Assembly (NCBI GenBank): GCA_002426885.1
Contig: DINU01000022.1
Span: 1-50,484 of the forward strand
From: Patescibacteria group bacterium UBA5532
Lineage (GTDB): Bacteria > Patescibacteriota > Gracilibacteria > BD1-5 > UBA2023
Direction: 5' to 3'
DNA length: 50,484 nucleotides
In this document: positions 9,403 to 19,754 of the stretch, one piece after another
Layout: the number at the start of each line of letters is the position of its first letter
Numbering within the stretch: position 1 is the stretch's first letter
Position numbers and translations under genes: made by a program
Notes under the pieces: generated by a model
What the model was told of the DNA's origin: nothing
Seen by the model: the letters and a program-made list of their open reading frames with translations, nothing else
Database searches by the model: none

Positions 9403-9771
9403 TTATACGACTTCAGGTGCAAGTGAGATGACTTTCTGGTATCCACGAACTTTCAGCTCTCGGAATACGGGACCAAAGATACGTGTTCCGCGGGGAATTC
9501 CTTTATCATCGATAATAACACAGGCGTTATCATCAGAACGAACATAGCTTCCATCTTCTCTTCGTACATCTTTCGATACGCGAATAACAACAGCTTTACA
9601 CACAGTTTTTTTCTTAATATTTCCGTTTGGAAGGGCACGTTTTACAGATATAACGATCACGTCTCCGACTGATGCATATCGGCGCTTTGAACCACCGAGT
9701 ACCTTGATACAGAGGGCTTCTTTTGCACCTGTATTATCAGCAATGACAAGACGACTTTCAGTCTGGATCAT
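9403..9771 (-). CDS. rplN: 50S ribosomal protein L14
   Basis: Large-subunit protein at the subunit interface, with the usual 122 residues. Typical elements are the N-terminal MIQTESRLVIADNTGAKE and the central SVGDVIVISVKRALPNG. No TGA codons. Confidence 0.98.
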   Translation of the reverse strand: MIQTESRLVIADNTGAKEALCIKVLGGSKRRYASVGDVIVISVKRALPNGNIKKKTVCKAVVIRVSKDVRREDGSYVRSDDNACVIIDDKGIPRGTRIFGPVFRELKVRGYQKVISLAPEVV

Positions 9772-9795
9772 AATAAAGTCAAGAAAAAAAGTAAA

Positions 9796-10038
9796 CTATA
9801 ACTGAGTCACAATAGAAGATTCATCAAGAATCCAACGCTTCATTTTCGAGAGGGGACGAGTTTCAGTGATTGTTACTGTGTCACCGAGTTTTGCAACACC
9901 ATTCTCATCGTGAGCATAGAACTTCGATGAAGAGCGATATCGTTTTTTATACTTTGGGTGAGTCTTGTATGTGGTAACAGTCACGACGATTGTCTTTTGC
10001 ATTTTTGTACTTGTGACAGTTCCAGTTTTAGTACGCAT
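9796..10038 (-). CDS. rpsQ: 30S ribosomal protein S17
   Basis: Primary 16S rRNA-binding protein of 80 residues with the OB-fold pattern GTVTSTKMQKTIVVTV, HPKYKKRYRSSSKFYAHDE and GDTVTITETRPLSKMKRW. Ends in TAG. Lies between rpmC and rplN as usual. Confidence 0.97.
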   Translation of the reverse strand: MRTKTGTVTSTKMQKTIVVTVTTYKTHPKYKKRYRSSSKFYAHDENGVAKLGDTVTITETRPLSKMKRWILDESSIVTQL

Positions 10039-10049
10039 AAAGGAAAAAA

Positions 10050-10286
10050 TTATACAGTAGGAAGAGAAGAATCATTTCAGAGGAAGGTTTGCATACGAGC
10101 AATTTCTCTCCGTTTTGTACGGATCAGGTGTGGTTGCTTGAGTTCTCAGAGCGAGTGCTTCATACGAAGTGTAAAGAGATCTCGATTTGCAACGGAGATT
10201 TCCTGGCTGAGTTCGTCACGATTCATCGTAGAAGGATGAACTTCTTGTTTTGTGACTTTCTTGGGTGTAGTTTTCTTTGCTGGCAT
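10050..10286 (-). CDS. rpmC: 50S ribosomal protein L29
   Basis: Helical protein near the exit tunnel. The conserved core runs from MNRDELSQEI to RTKRREIARMQT; it is preceded by an extra basic segment of about 20 residues (MPAKKTTPKKVTKQE). There are two TGA-Gly codons, in HSLGELK and TFLGND. 78 residues, stop TAA. Confidence 0.93.
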
Positions 10287-10299
10287 AGGAAGAAATTAT

Positions 10300-10716
10300 T
10301 TAAGATTCATTTCTATTAAGGATGATCTTTGTCTTGACTGGAAGTTTATGAGAAGCAAGAGTAAAAGCCTCCTTGGCAACTTCGGGCGATATTCCTGATA
10401 ATTCAAAGAGAATACGTCCGGGTTTTACCGGGGCTCGGTACATTTCTACTCATCCTTTTCCACCTCCCATCGGAGCTTCTGCAGCATGCAGTGTGTAAGG
10501 GCGATCTGGGAAAATTCTGATCCAAAGCTGACCACCTTTTCGAAGATAACGAACGATCGTCTTACGAGCTGCTTCAATCTGTCGGGAAGTGATAAATCCT
10601 GGTTCGACTGTCTTGATGGCATACTCTCAGAAATCGACACTCGAACCACGAGTTGCAATTCCTTTTAAAACTCCACGTTGTGTTTTTCGATATCGTGTAC
10701 GACTCGGCTGTAACAT
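10300..10716 (-). CDS. rplP: 50S ribosomal protein L16
   Basis: Large-subunit protein near the A site, 138 residues. It starts MLQPSRTRYRKTQRG and contains FGEYAIKT, RPYTLHAAEAPMGGGKGGVE and PGRILFELSG. In FGEY and GKGG one Gly each is TGA. Ends in TAA. Confidence 0.97.
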
Positions 10717-10767
10717 AAGATGAGTATTAAGAATTATAATAAATAAAAGGAGAAGTCAAGAAAAAGT

Positions 10768-11436
10768 TTATAATCCCTTCTCGTTTCCCTCTTTTTTCCG
10801 ATGCTTCATGATGTCACCCTTACAAATCCATACCTTTACTCCGACCGTTCCAGTAAGTGTCTCTGCTCTTTCTGCTGTATATTCTATGTCGGATCTGATC
10901 GTCTGAGTTGGGATATTTCCTTCTTTGTATGTCTCACAACGAGCGATTTCCGCACCATTTAAACGTCCTGAGATGATGACCTTGATTCCTTCTGCACCCT
11001 TCTCCATACTTTTCATGATAGAATTCTTAATGACTCGACGATAGGGCATCTTCTTCTCGAGCTGTCGAGCGATCGAATCTGCGACAATCGCAGATGAGAG
11101 CTCAGGCTTCTTAATCTCCTTAATATCGATCTTAAATGTATAGTTCGGAAAGAGCTTGCTGAGTTTCTGCTGGTATTTTTCCATATTCTCATCATTTTTT
11201 CCCATGACAACAGCGAGACGCGATGTATAGATAGCGATCGTAATCGTATCTTTATCGGTATGTGAGATAAAACAATTCCCGATCGGAAGTCATTTGAGCT
11301 CTTGCATGATCGCTTTTCGGATGAGAACATTATTTACCACGCTTTGTCTGTACGCACGCTTATCAAAATATCCGACAGAACGCCATGATTTTGTATAACC
11401 GATACGAAATGCGAGAGGACTAACTTTGTGTCACAT
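10768..11436 (-). CDS. rpsC: 30S ribosomal protein S3
   Basis: mRNA-entry protein of 222 residues with an N-terminal KH domain and the S3 C-terminal domain (EGIKVIISGRLNGAEIAR). The second codon is TGA: the protein begins MGHKVSPLAFRIG, the standard S3 start, so a standard-code gene caller would misplace it. Ends in TAA after a Lys-rich tail. Confidence 0.97.
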
Positions 11437-11450
11437 AAGAAGAGAGAAGA

Positions 11451-11777
11451 TTAAGAGACAGTAAGAGTAATAGAAACAGTCGATGTTCGCTTTAGGATTC
11501 TGTGAGAACGACCACGAGAGATCGGGTTTCCTCGACGATATACGACACCTTGTCCGACGACGATAGAATCGATAAGGAGCGAAGATGCTTCCTGAGAGTC
11601 GTTATGTACGGCATTTGCTACAGCGCTGGAAAGTCCTTTGTAGAGGATATCTGCTCATTTTTTTGGCATGTATCGAAGGAGATCGAGTGCTTTTGTCGCT
11701 TCCATTCCACGAACCGCGAATGCGATTACATTGAGTTTTTTCGGGGAGATGCGAACATTTTGAATGTACGATTTCAT
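11451..11777 (-). CDS. rplV: 50S ribosomal protein L22
   Basis: Exit-tunnel protein of 108 residues. It shows RISPKKLNVIAFAVRGMEA, LLRYMPKKGADILYKGLSSA and the beta-hairpin ending RGRSHRILKRTSTV. PKKGAD uses TGA for Gly. Stop TAA. Confidence 0.96.
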
Positions 11778-11795
11778 AAGAAAGTATTAGAAAGA

Positions 11796-12059
11796 TTACT
11801 TATTTCCTGAATGAGCGACGAATTTGCGAGTGTGGGCGAATTCTCCGAGCTTATGTCCGACCTTATCTTCCGTCACGAATACGGCAACGTGCTGATGTCC
11901 ATTATGAACTCAGAAAGTATGTCCGACAAATTCTGGTGGAACGGTGCAAGAACGAGACCATGTTTTGATAACATTTTTTCGACCACTTTCATTCATTGCC
12001 ACGACTTTTTTCATGAGTCGGGGATCGATATATGGTCATTTTTTTAGGCTACGAGTCAT
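11796..12059 (-). CDS. rpsS: 30S ribosomal protein S19
   Basis: Small-subunit head protein, 87 residues. It begins MTRSLKKGPYIDPRLMKKV, where the Gly of KKGP is TGA, and contains TWSRSCTVPPEFVGHTFGVH and KLGEFAHTRKF. The ATG at 12057-12059 is fixed by the conserved N-terminus. Confidence 0.97.
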
Positions 12060-12089
12060 ACGAAAAAGAACAAAAAGGAAGGAGTAAAA

Positions 12090-12932
12090 TTATCAGAGAA
12101 GTTTTCCTGCACGAGTGCGGACAATCCAGCGATTTGTATGCTTTCGATTGCGTGTCTTGACTCCTCGAGCGAGTTTTCCAGTTGGAGTTTTTGGTCATTT
12201 TCTCTGTCCGATAGACTGATGTCCTTCTCATCCTCCATGTGGGTGGTCGACAGGGTTCATCGAAGATCCGAGGACCGTTGGGCGTTTATTCATCCAGCGA
12301 GAACGTCATGCTTTTCCGATTACGATCTGATTCCAGTCTTCATTTGATACCTGTCCGATAGTCGCAAAACATTTCTTATGAACACGTCGAATCTCTCCCG
12401 ATGGCATCTTCAGCTGTGTGTATTCTCCTTCTTGTGAAGTGACGAGAGCAGATGATCCAGCAGACCGGATGATCTTCGCTCCATGTCCGACAATTAACTC
12501 AACATTATGGACTGCGAATCCTGTCGGGATATTTCCGATTTCGAGTCGATTTCCTGCGACTGGCTTCGCATCAGCTGAGATAAGAATCTCTTGTCCGACA
12601 CTTGCTTCTTTATGAGCGAGAACATAGCGACGTTCACCATCACGATAGCACACGAGACAGATAAACGCAGAACGATATGGATCATACTCGATCGTCTCGA
12701 TCACTGCTGGAATATCCATTTTCTCGAGTTTGAAGTCGACGATTCGGTACATTTTTTTATGTCCTCCTCACTGATGGCGGACACTTATACGACCTGCATG
12801 ATTACGACCAGCACGATTCTTGCGAGCTACAGTAAGCTTCTTGTACGGCTTCATCGTCGTGAGCTCCTCATATGTCAGACCAGTCATGGTACGACGTGAT
12901 GGAGTATAGGGATGGTATTTCTTCAGTGGCAT
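12090..12932 (-). CDS. rplB: 50S ribosomal protein L2
   Basis: Core protein of the peptidyl transferase region, 280 residues. The universally conserved loop reads MNPVDHPHGGGEG; one of its glycines is TGA, which is strong evidence for the reassigned code. Other TGA-Gly codons lie in RHQGGGHKK, GKAGRSRW and the C-terminal KLLG. Length and domain order are standard. Confidence 0.98.
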
Positions 12933-12950
12933 AAGAGGAGTGAGAAAAAA

Positions 12951-13247
12951 TTATTTATGAAGGGTGCTAAAATCATGGATTTTCTGACCTGCTTTCAGAG
13001 TGACAATCGCTTTCTTCTGAGGCGATCGCTTCATCAGGATTCATTTTCGAGTGTTATGAAACTTTTCTCGCGTTTTCGCAATATTTACTTTCGTAACTTC
13101 TACACCGTAGAGTGATGAAAATGCATTCTTCACATCGATCTTTGTCGCACTCGGATGAATGAAACATGTGTATACTCCACGGATTTCAGCAGTAACACTC
13201 TTGTTCGTAGAGACAAAACGTGCGATGACTTGAGTAAGTGCGTTCAT
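12951..13247 (-). CDS. rplW: 50S ribosomal protein L23
   Basis: Exit-site docking protein for trigger factor and SRP, 98 residues. It contains TAEIRGVYTCFIHPSATKID and SLYGVEVTKVNIAKTREK. Two TGA-Gly codons sit in RKGKGILM, and the C-terminal extension ends FSTLHK. Stop TAA. Confidence 0.94.
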
Positions 13248-13256
13248 AAATAAGGA

Positions 13257-13877
13257 TTAAGCAAAGTGAGTATAAAGATGAGCAAGAGAATCTTTCGTGA
13301 AGAGAAGGTCTTCGTATTTTAAGAGATCGTGAGGATTGAGATATTCGACATTAAGTACTTTTACCATCGGAAGATTTCGAACTCCAGCGACTTTCGCCCC
13401 TTCTTCATGAGTGACCGCCACGATCGCACGCTTCGTATTCAGCGCTTGAAAGAAATGTGACATTGTCTTCGTCTTCATTGCTTCATCTCCAAAATCTTCG
13501 ATAACCTTTATTCTTTTTTCACTCGCTTTTGTCGAAAGGAGAGAAAGAAGAGCAAGACGACGCTCTTTCTTATTCATGGAGATAGTCCAATTCTGATCTT
13601 TCTTCGGTCCGAATGCGACACTTCCACCACGACGAGTCGGAGAATTTTTCGATCCGACACGTGCTCGACCCGTTCATTTCTGGCGGTAGAGCTTGCGAGT
13701 CGATCCACGGATTTCACTTCGTCCTTTTGTGTGAGCGATCGCGATACGACCGTTCGCCTGCTGGAGAATAAGAAGTCTATGAATCAGACCGAGATGAGGC
13801 GTAACACCGAAGTGAGACTTTTCGAGGGTGATTTTCCCTGTTTCTTGCCCCTTTATGTCATAGAGATTAACCTGCAT
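13257..13877 (-). CDS. rplD: 50S ribosomal protein L4
   Basis: Large-subunit assembly protein, 206 residues. The tunnel-lining loop is visible as GSTRKLYRQKGRARVGSKNS with a TGA-coded Gly, followed by PTRRGGSVAFGPK. The C-terminal alpha/beta domain includes RNLPMVKVLNVEYLNPHDLL. Lies 15 bp after rplC. Confidence 0.97.
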
Positions 13878-13892
13878 ACGAGAATTCAGTAA

Positions 13893-14447
13893 TTAAAAAG
13901 TGATTTCAATAAGAGAGTTGCGAGATCCAGCGACAGGACCCTTGAGTCCTATAACTGAGAGTTCTTTATTTACGAGGATAACAGGGACATTCTTGCGAGT
14001 GATCGTGTCGAGACCCATGTGTCCGTGCATTTTCTTTCCGGGTTTTGTACGACGAGGTTTTCGAGTACCAATAGAACCAAGCGATCGGACATACTTATGT
14101 CCATGTGATGCGCCAAGTCCATGAAAATTCCATCGCTTCATCGCACCCTGAAAACTTTTTCCCTTCGAAGTAGAGACGATCTCGACTTCTTTTACCTCAT
14201 CGAGGATATCGAGTGAAATCGTATCTCCCTTTGCGAGGGAAGTCATAGCACCCGTAAATGGGACTTCACGAAGAGTTTTTTTCTTTCCATCTTCCATTTC
14301 GACGACGATTGCTTCGTATCCATCGATTTCCTTCGTTTTTACTTGTGCGACCGTAAGTGTGGGAACCTTCACCAGAGTAACTGGGACGTATTTTCCATCA
14401 TGGATCACTCGAGTCATTTCGAGCTTTTTACCGAGAATTCACGACAT
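13893..14447 (-). CDS. rplC: 50S ribosomal protein L3
   Basis: Early-assembly large-subunit protein and first gene of the run, 184 residues. It contains KSFQGAMKRWNFHGLGASHG and RTKPGKKMHGHMG. The second residue after Ser is a TGA-coded Gly (MSGILGKKLEMTRV), matching the normal L3 start, so the ATG at 14445-14447 is used. No rpsJ (S10) gene precedes it. Confidence 0.97.
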
Positions 14448-14572
14448 AAGTGAGAGAAATATTAAAATGAGAGGTTCCCATAGGTCTCACGAGGAGAGCT
14501 ATATGGCAACGTCACTTTGAGGTAGAAACTTCAAAAGTGTGATGAGTATATAGAGAAGTATGAGAATGTCAA
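14448..14572 (-). promoter_or_regulatory. Ribosomal operon promoter and leader
   Basis: On the minus strand TTGACA (14567-14572) and TATACT (14545-14550) are separated by 16 bp, predicting a start near 14538 and a leader of about 90 nt before rplC. The leader can form a TGAGA/TCTCA hairpin near 14468-14490, a candidate autoregulatory site for one of the operon's proteins. Confidence 0.5.
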
Positions 14573-14590
14573 AAAATTTTCTTCAGGAAA

Positions 14591-15073
14591 TTATTTGACG
14601 CGTATAGAAGTATCTTTTTCTTTTGTGGATATCATATTGATTGGTCAAAAAAACATTAGATTATCCATAATATAAACTATTTTCTCTAGAACCTGAGGGG
14701 CATTTTTGTAGGGATGGGAAAATAAAAAGAGTGCAGTTCTGAGAAAAAATGTTCTAAAAAACATCACATTTTCTATATTAGTCATCGATAATCTCTGTAA
14801 TTCTTCAGGAATTTTTTCTTTCGGGCTTTCTAAAAGTAGATTAAGTGTTTCTGAATAAAAAAGAGCAAACTCAGCAAGGGACATGTTGTTTTTATCGGCC
14901 GAAATGTGATTCTTCAGAAATTTTATAATTCAGATGCCAATAGTTTCATTTGCACCTTCTTTCGTTCTCTCTAGTTCTACCAAGAATTCATCAAAAGAGC
15001 CTCATATATCCTCGTTATAATTATTATCTTTTGTAATTTTGAAGGTTTTACCTACCGTCTCTAAGGTATTCAT
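14591..15073 (-). CDS. Hypothetical protein
   Basis: A 160-residue protein seen in full only when TGA is Gly; the three TGA codons would otherwise cut it. It begins MNTLETVGKTFKITKDNNYN and has a charged N-terminal half, then a helical, Phe- and Leu-rich part (VMFFRTFFLRTALFLFSHPY) that may be amphipathic rather than a true membrane span. Ends in TAA. AT-rich, unlike the ribosomal genes next to it. I recognise no family. Confidence 0.65.
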
Positions 15074-15195
15074 ATTTTTTGTAAAAATGAAATCCTAATC
15101 AATAAATTCCTTTTGTCAAAAATATTTTTACAAAATAGAAAATATTTGCCTTATCCCAGATAGGACATATACTCAGCGGACATTTTTCCCCACGT

Positions 15196-15582
15196 ATGAA
15201 AACAATTCTCGTCGATGCGATCAATACTTTCGTCATAAAAGATGAAGGTATTTTCGCGGAAATGTATGCTCTGCTCGAGACATATCCAAATAGAAAAATT
15301 ATTCTCACCGGCGCGAACGAGGCGCAGATGAAAGAGTTCGGACTCGATATGATGCCATACGAAGTCTTTACGCTCAGTCATAATCCAGAGAAGACGGATC
15401 CGAGGTATTATCTTATGATGCTCGAGCATTTTCATCTCGCTCCTTCGGATTGCCTCTCTTTCGAGCATAATGAGAACGCTGTAAAAAGTTCGCAATCAGT
15501 AGGAATACAGACATTCCACTATAATATGGATACTCGAGATATCCCTGCGCTGAAAGCATTTCTCGATGAAAATCTCGTGTAG
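15196..15582 (+). CDS. HAD-like hydrolase
   Basis: A 128-residue protein resembling a small haloacid dehalogenase-type phosphatase. The start KTILVDAINTFVIKDEG resembles motif I, though the usual DxD is DAIN. ILTGANE fits motif II, and LSFEHNENAVKSSQSVGIQT fits motif IV with a changed acidic pair (EHNEN). The missing second Asp makes catalysis doubtful. No TGA codons, stop TAG. Similar one-domain HAD remnants are common in CPR genomes. Confidence 0.6.
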   Translation: MKTILVDAINTFVIKDEGIFAEMYALLETYPNRKIILTGANEAQMKEFGLDMMPYEVFTLSHNPEKTDPRYYLMMLEHFHLAPSDCLSFEHNENAVKSSQSVGIQTFHYNMDTRDIPALKAFLDENLV

Positions 15583-15628
15583 CGTATATTTTCCCTTGGA
15601 AGCAGTACCTGTCGTGAGATTCTGATGT

Positions 15629-15656
15629 TTGACACGGATATAAAAATCCGTATTCT
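15629..15656 (+). promoter_or_regulatory. Candidate promoter for the RNHCP gene
   Basis: TTGACA (15629-15634) and TATTCT (15651-15656) are 16 bp apart. The spacer and the -10 edge lie in an ACGGAT/ATCCGT inverted repeat (15633-15650), and a second hairpin CCGAG/CTCGG (15659-15673) precedes the start codon. Either could influence expression. Confidence 0.4.
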
Positions 15657-15676
15657 CTCCGAGCTAATCTCGGATT

Positions 15677-15994
15677 ATGGCTTTTATCATGCGAAATGAA
15701 TCTTTTCTCTGTACAAATTGCGGGGAAAATGTCGCGAAACATCCGACAGGATCAGCACGAAATCACTGCCCGAAATGTCTCGCTTCGCTCCATGTTGATG
15801 CACATTTTCCTGGTGATCGTGCATCGTCCTGTCATGGGATCATGCTTCCAGTCGGGATGGATCAGAATAAAAAAGGATATATCATCCTCCAGCGCTGTGA
15901 AACATGTGGAAAAGAAAATCGCAATATCGTCGCCCCTGACGATGAGATAATTCCTTTTGTGCGAAAGATGCATACAGAAACCCCTCTCTTATAA
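15677..15994 (+). CDS. RNHCP domain protein
   Basis: A 105-residue zinc-binding protein of the RNHCP family, named for the motif seen here in GSARNHCPKCLAS. Four cysteine pairs or near-pairs (CTNC, CPKC, C52, CETC) suggest bound zinc. The conserved HGIMLPVG segment follows. The family's function is not established; it is often annotated near ribosome- or nucleotide-related genes. Ends in TAA, four bases before the DUF4256 gene, so the two are probably co-transcribed. Confidence 0.85.
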   Translation: MAFIMRNESFLCTNCGENVAKHPTGSARNHCPKCLASLHVDAHFPGDRASSCHGIMLPVGMDQNKKGYIILQRCETCGKENRNIVAPDDEIIPFVRKMHTETPLL

Positions 15995-15997
15995 TAT

Positions 15998-16534
15998 ATG
16001 AATAAAACTGAAAATTTTCTCGCTCTGCTTCAGGATCGTTTCCATCGAAATATTCATCTTCATCCAGCAATTTCCTGGGAAACAGTCCAGGAAAAACTTT
16101 TACAGAATCCACATAAGATTTCCACCCTCGAAAAAATGGAAGAAACAGGTGGAGAGCCTGACGTGATCGGTATCGATGAAAAGTGAATGGTTCTCTTCTG
16201 TGACTGTTCGGCCGAGAGTCCGATCGGAAGGCGGAGTCTCTGCTATGATCAGCAAGCGCTGGATTCCCGGAAAAATGCCAAACCGCAGGGAAGTGTGATA
16301 GGATTGGCACAAGAAATTGGTATCGAAATTCTCGATGAAAATCTCTATCGAGAACTTCAGATGCTCGCTCCTTTTGATCAGAAGACGTCGAGCTGGATCG
16401 CGACGCCTGAGTCGATTCGTTCCCTCGGTGGTGCGATCTTCTGAGATCGTCGCTACGATACGGTTTTCATCTATCATAATGGTGCCGAGTCATATTATTC
16501 CGCTCGAGGATTTCGAGGCGTGTGTCGCGTGTAA
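15998..16534 (+). CDS. DUF4256 domain protein
   Basis: A 178-residue protein of the DUF4256 family, function unknown. Conserved elements are the start of the domain near VLFCDCSAESPIGRRSLCYD and the segment FDQKTSSWIATPESIRSLGG, followed by SYYSARGFRG. Two TGA codons are Gly, before MVLFCD and before DRRYD, so the standard code yields three pieces. Stop TAA. Confidence 0.88.
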
Positions 16535-16698
16535 TATTCACAAGCACGAGTTTTTTCTTTCGTTCGTGATTGATTCACGTGTATTCTTTTTACACATGTA
16601 TCTCCTGAAAAATCGAGCTTTTGATTCGTTCACGAATATCGATTCCTGATGTGCGATGGAGTGTGATGAGCTTTTTCGAGACTCACACGATTTTTTTC
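16535..16698. other. Intergenic gap between converging genes
   Basis: Nothing certain here. A weak hairpin with a T stretch near 16690 could end the plus-strand pair. No good ORF on either strand. Confidence 0.4.
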
Positions 16699-17322
16699 CT
16701 ACCCGATAATATCGTCGTATTCACGGAGGAGTGCGATGATTTTCCCCATAAAGTCCTGTCGTAATTGCTTCCTTTCCTCGACTGTTTTCTCTGCGAAGCT
16801 CTTCTCTCATCATCCGAGTGCGATAAATACACTCGAGAGCGGATATCCATCGGCAGGAATACTCCCGAATCGATCTTTATCGATGTATCCATCGATAGTA
16901 TCGGTGATCGATGTGACTGTTCCATCGGGAAATCCGAGCGAGAGCACGGTCTGAAAATACGCACTCGTATCTTCCAGTGGCATACATTTTCCCTTCACAA
17001 ACTCGAGCATCTTTCCTGCAGGTATTTCCTGGACTTCTCATCCCCATGTTTTCACTGAAACTCATGGCTTTCATCCGAGTGCATGGATAAAAAATCCGGT
17101 ATCTTCAGAAAGTGTCGGAAGTCATGATGCCTGTGCCCACTCGAGCGCTTTCTTCTGTGAGTTCTCGAGAAGAGAAACATCATTTTCCTCGACTTCGAGA
17201 TCGATCTCGAGATCTGTCGGTGTCAGAATCTCGTATTCTGTGACGAGACTCGTATAAAACGCTCGTTTCGCAGGATTCTTCGTTCCGAGGAATATTTTCT
17301 TTCTGTGTGTGGGAAAATTCAT
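16699..17322 (-). CDS. RdgB/HAM1-like NTP pyrophosphatase
   Basis: A 207-residue protein of the inosine triphosphate pyrophosphatase family, which removes ITP, XTP and similar non-canonical nucleotides. The start MNFPTHRKKIFLGTKNPAKR fits the family's nucleotide-binding GTxNxxK motif. LPTLSEDTGFFIHALGGKPG holds the catalytic SEDTG (family SDDSG). About seven TGA-Gly codons; stop TAG. The region after residue 90 is more divergent than in typical RdgB. Confidence 0.75.
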
Positions 17323-17393
17323 ACGTGGTTATAGTATGGAGAAATTATATAAAAATGACGCCATACGCAAAATATTCTCTTTCTGATAAGAAT

Positions 17394-17421
17394 TTGCTTT
17401 CTCGGTCTATTCTTCTATAAT
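17394..17421 (+). promoter_or_regulatory. pnp promoter
   Basis: TTGCTT (17394-17399) and a perfect TATAAT (17416-17421) with a 16-bp spacer. The predicted start near 17428 gives a leader of about 90 nt. Confidence 0.6.
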
Positions 17422-17483
17422 TGCTCTGCTTTTTCTCATAGGACAGGTTTTTGGTTATTTTCATCATCAGGAACGTGTTCTTC

Positions 17484-17510
17484 GGGAAATAAGCGATTTA
17501 TTTCCTTTTT
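17484..17510 (+). terminator. Terminator-like hairpin in the pnp leader
   Basis: The 8-bp stem GGAAATAA (17484-17491) pairs with TTATTTCC and is followed by seven T residues, ending about ten bases before the pnp start codon. It has all the parts of an intrinsic terminator inside the pnp leader. It may also block the ribosome site. pnp leaders are autoregulated through hairpins in enteric bacteria; whether this works as an attenuator is inference. Confidence 0.6.
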
Positions 17511-17518
17511 TTATACTT

Positions 17519-19693
17519 ATGAAATTATTACACCTGAAAGATCGAGAAGCACTCGATCGACCAGTGATAACTCGCACGTATTCTATCGGCGGGAAAAATA
17601 TCACCTTCGAGTCGGGTCGACTCGCACTCTTTGCACATGGTGCAGCGGTTATCTCTGATGAGAGTGGGAATTTTCTCCTGACGACGACCGGGATCGGATG
17701 AGAGAGAGATGGTGATTTTTTTCCACTAACTGTGGAATTCCAAGAAAAATACTATGCGACCGGGAAAATCGGAGGAAATCGCTTCATGAAGCGCGAATGA
17801 CGACCGAGTGAATCCTCGATCCTGAATGCACGCATCATCGATCGTCCCATTCGTCCTATGTTTCCGAAGGAAACTCGGACAGAGATTCAGATTATTTCGA
17901 CGATTCTCTCATCGAGTGGACTGTCTGATTTCTGATTCTACGGGATTACCGGAGCATCGCTCTCACTCATGCTTGCAGGTATCTCAGAATTCGAGGGACC
18001 AGTTTCTGGAGCGAGAATTATTTCTGATACTCACGGGAACTTTACCTTCGATCCGACGTTCGAAGAGCTTCGAAATGCACACCTCGATCTCACGATCGCA
18101 GGGACACTCGATGCGATCACGATGGTAGAATCACAGGGACAAGAAGTCTCGAATGACCTCATGATTCGTGCTTTTGAATACGCGCATGGAATTATCCGAG
18201 AGCTCTGTGAAGCGCAGAATGACTTTATCACACTCTATAAGAAATCATATGATTTTTCTCCCATTTCTCTCGTACTTGGGACGCGCGATCCAGCTGTGAT
18301 AGAAGAAGTCCATACGCTCGTCACAGGAGATATGATCCAGGCACTGTATGGACTCGGAAAACTCGAGTTTCATGATGCGCTTCATGATCTCTTTGAGGCG
18401 ACAAAGGCGAAAATGATCGAGCGATGGACATGAGAAACCGAGGGAGGAGCAGAAGATTTTCCATATTCTGATGCGGATATCGCTGAGTCTGTAAAAGACA
18501 TGGTAAAGTATCATATGCGGGATACGGTTCTCTCGAAGAAAGTGCGACTGGATGGACGAAAAACGAATGAAGTACGTCCTGTCCGTGCGACGGCTCCGAT
18601 TCTTCCGCGTGTACATGGAAGTGCTCTTTTTGAGCGTGGCGTGACGCAGGTTCTCTCTATCACGACGCTGGGTGGTCCAGCAGATATACAGATTATCGAT
18701 GATATGTTCGAAGAGGAGACAAAACGATATATCCATCACTATAATTTCCCACCGTTTTCTGTCGGAGACGTGAAGCCGCTTCGTGGAGTCGGTCGTCGGG
18801 AAGTCGGTCATGGGCGGCTCGCTGAGAAGGCACTTGTTCCGGTCCTTCCGGATGAGACGGATTTTCCATACATGATCCGTGTCGTATCTGAGACGACGAC
18901 CTGTAATGGATCGAGCTCGATGGCGAGTATCTGCGGATCGACACTTTCTCTCATGGATGCTGGTGTTCCGATCCGAAAAATGGTCGCCTGAGTCGCGATG
19001 GGGATGATCTACGAAAGTGCTGATAACTTCGAGGTTCTCGCTGACATTCAGGCACAGGAAGATTTTCTCGGGGATATGGACTTCAAGGTTGCACGGACAC
19101 ATGATGGTATCACAGCACTTCAGATGGACTGTAAAATCGCCGGACTTTCTATGGAAATTATTCGACAGGCATTTGATCGATCGGTCGATGCGACAGAATA
19201 TATTCTCGGCGAGATGGAAAAATGTCTCTCCGAGCCGAGAAAAGAACTCTCACCATATGCCCCATTCCTCCTTGCAGTGCAGGTCCCAGAAGTGAAAATG
19301 CGTGAAGTGATCGGAAAATGAGGGGAGACGATTCAGGGAATCGAGAAACAATTTGGCGTCGAAGTGAATCTCGCAGACGATGGAAAATGTACGGTCACTG
19401 CGAAGACACAAGAGAGTGGAAAAGCAGCAATCGAATTTATCCAAGCGATCATAAAAGATGTCGAGATCGGAGATGTCTATGAAGGAAAAATCATAAAAAT
19501 CCTCGACACTGTCGGAGCGATCGTCGAGATCTGACGCGGAAAAGAAGGGATGATTCATATCTCGAAGTTCGGCCTCCGCGAGCGAGTCGCGAATGTCAAT
19601 GATGTCGCGAAAGTCGGAGAAATCGTGAAAGTACGTGTCTATAACATAGACGCCGAAAAAGGTCGGATCGGACTCGAGAAGATCGTTGGGTAG
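17519..19693 (+). CDS. pnp: Polyribonucleotide nucleotidyltransferase (PNPase)
   Basis: Phosphorolytic 3'-5' exoribonuclease of 724 residues, central to mRNA decay. Two RNase PH domains (the first holding RIIDRPIRPMFPK, the second SSSMASICGSTLSLMDAGVP) flank a helical linker. They are followed by a KH domain whose loop IGKGGETI contains a TGA-coded Gly, and an S1 domain ending HISKFGLRERV. About ten TGA codons are Gly, several at invariant positions such as TGIGGERDGDFF. Stop TAG, then a strong terminator. Confidence 0.97.
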
Positions 19694-19708
19694 ATTTTCC
19701 CATATAAA

Positions 19709-19742
19709 AAAGAACACCACGATACGGTGTTCTTTTTGTTTT
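19709..19742. terminator. Bidirectional terminator after pnp
   Basis: AGAACACC (19711-19718) pairs with GGTGTTCT (19726-19733), flanked by A and T runs. It serves pnp and the minus-strand gene arriving from the right. Confidence 0.88.
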
Positions 19743-19754
19743 TCAGAAACTCCC

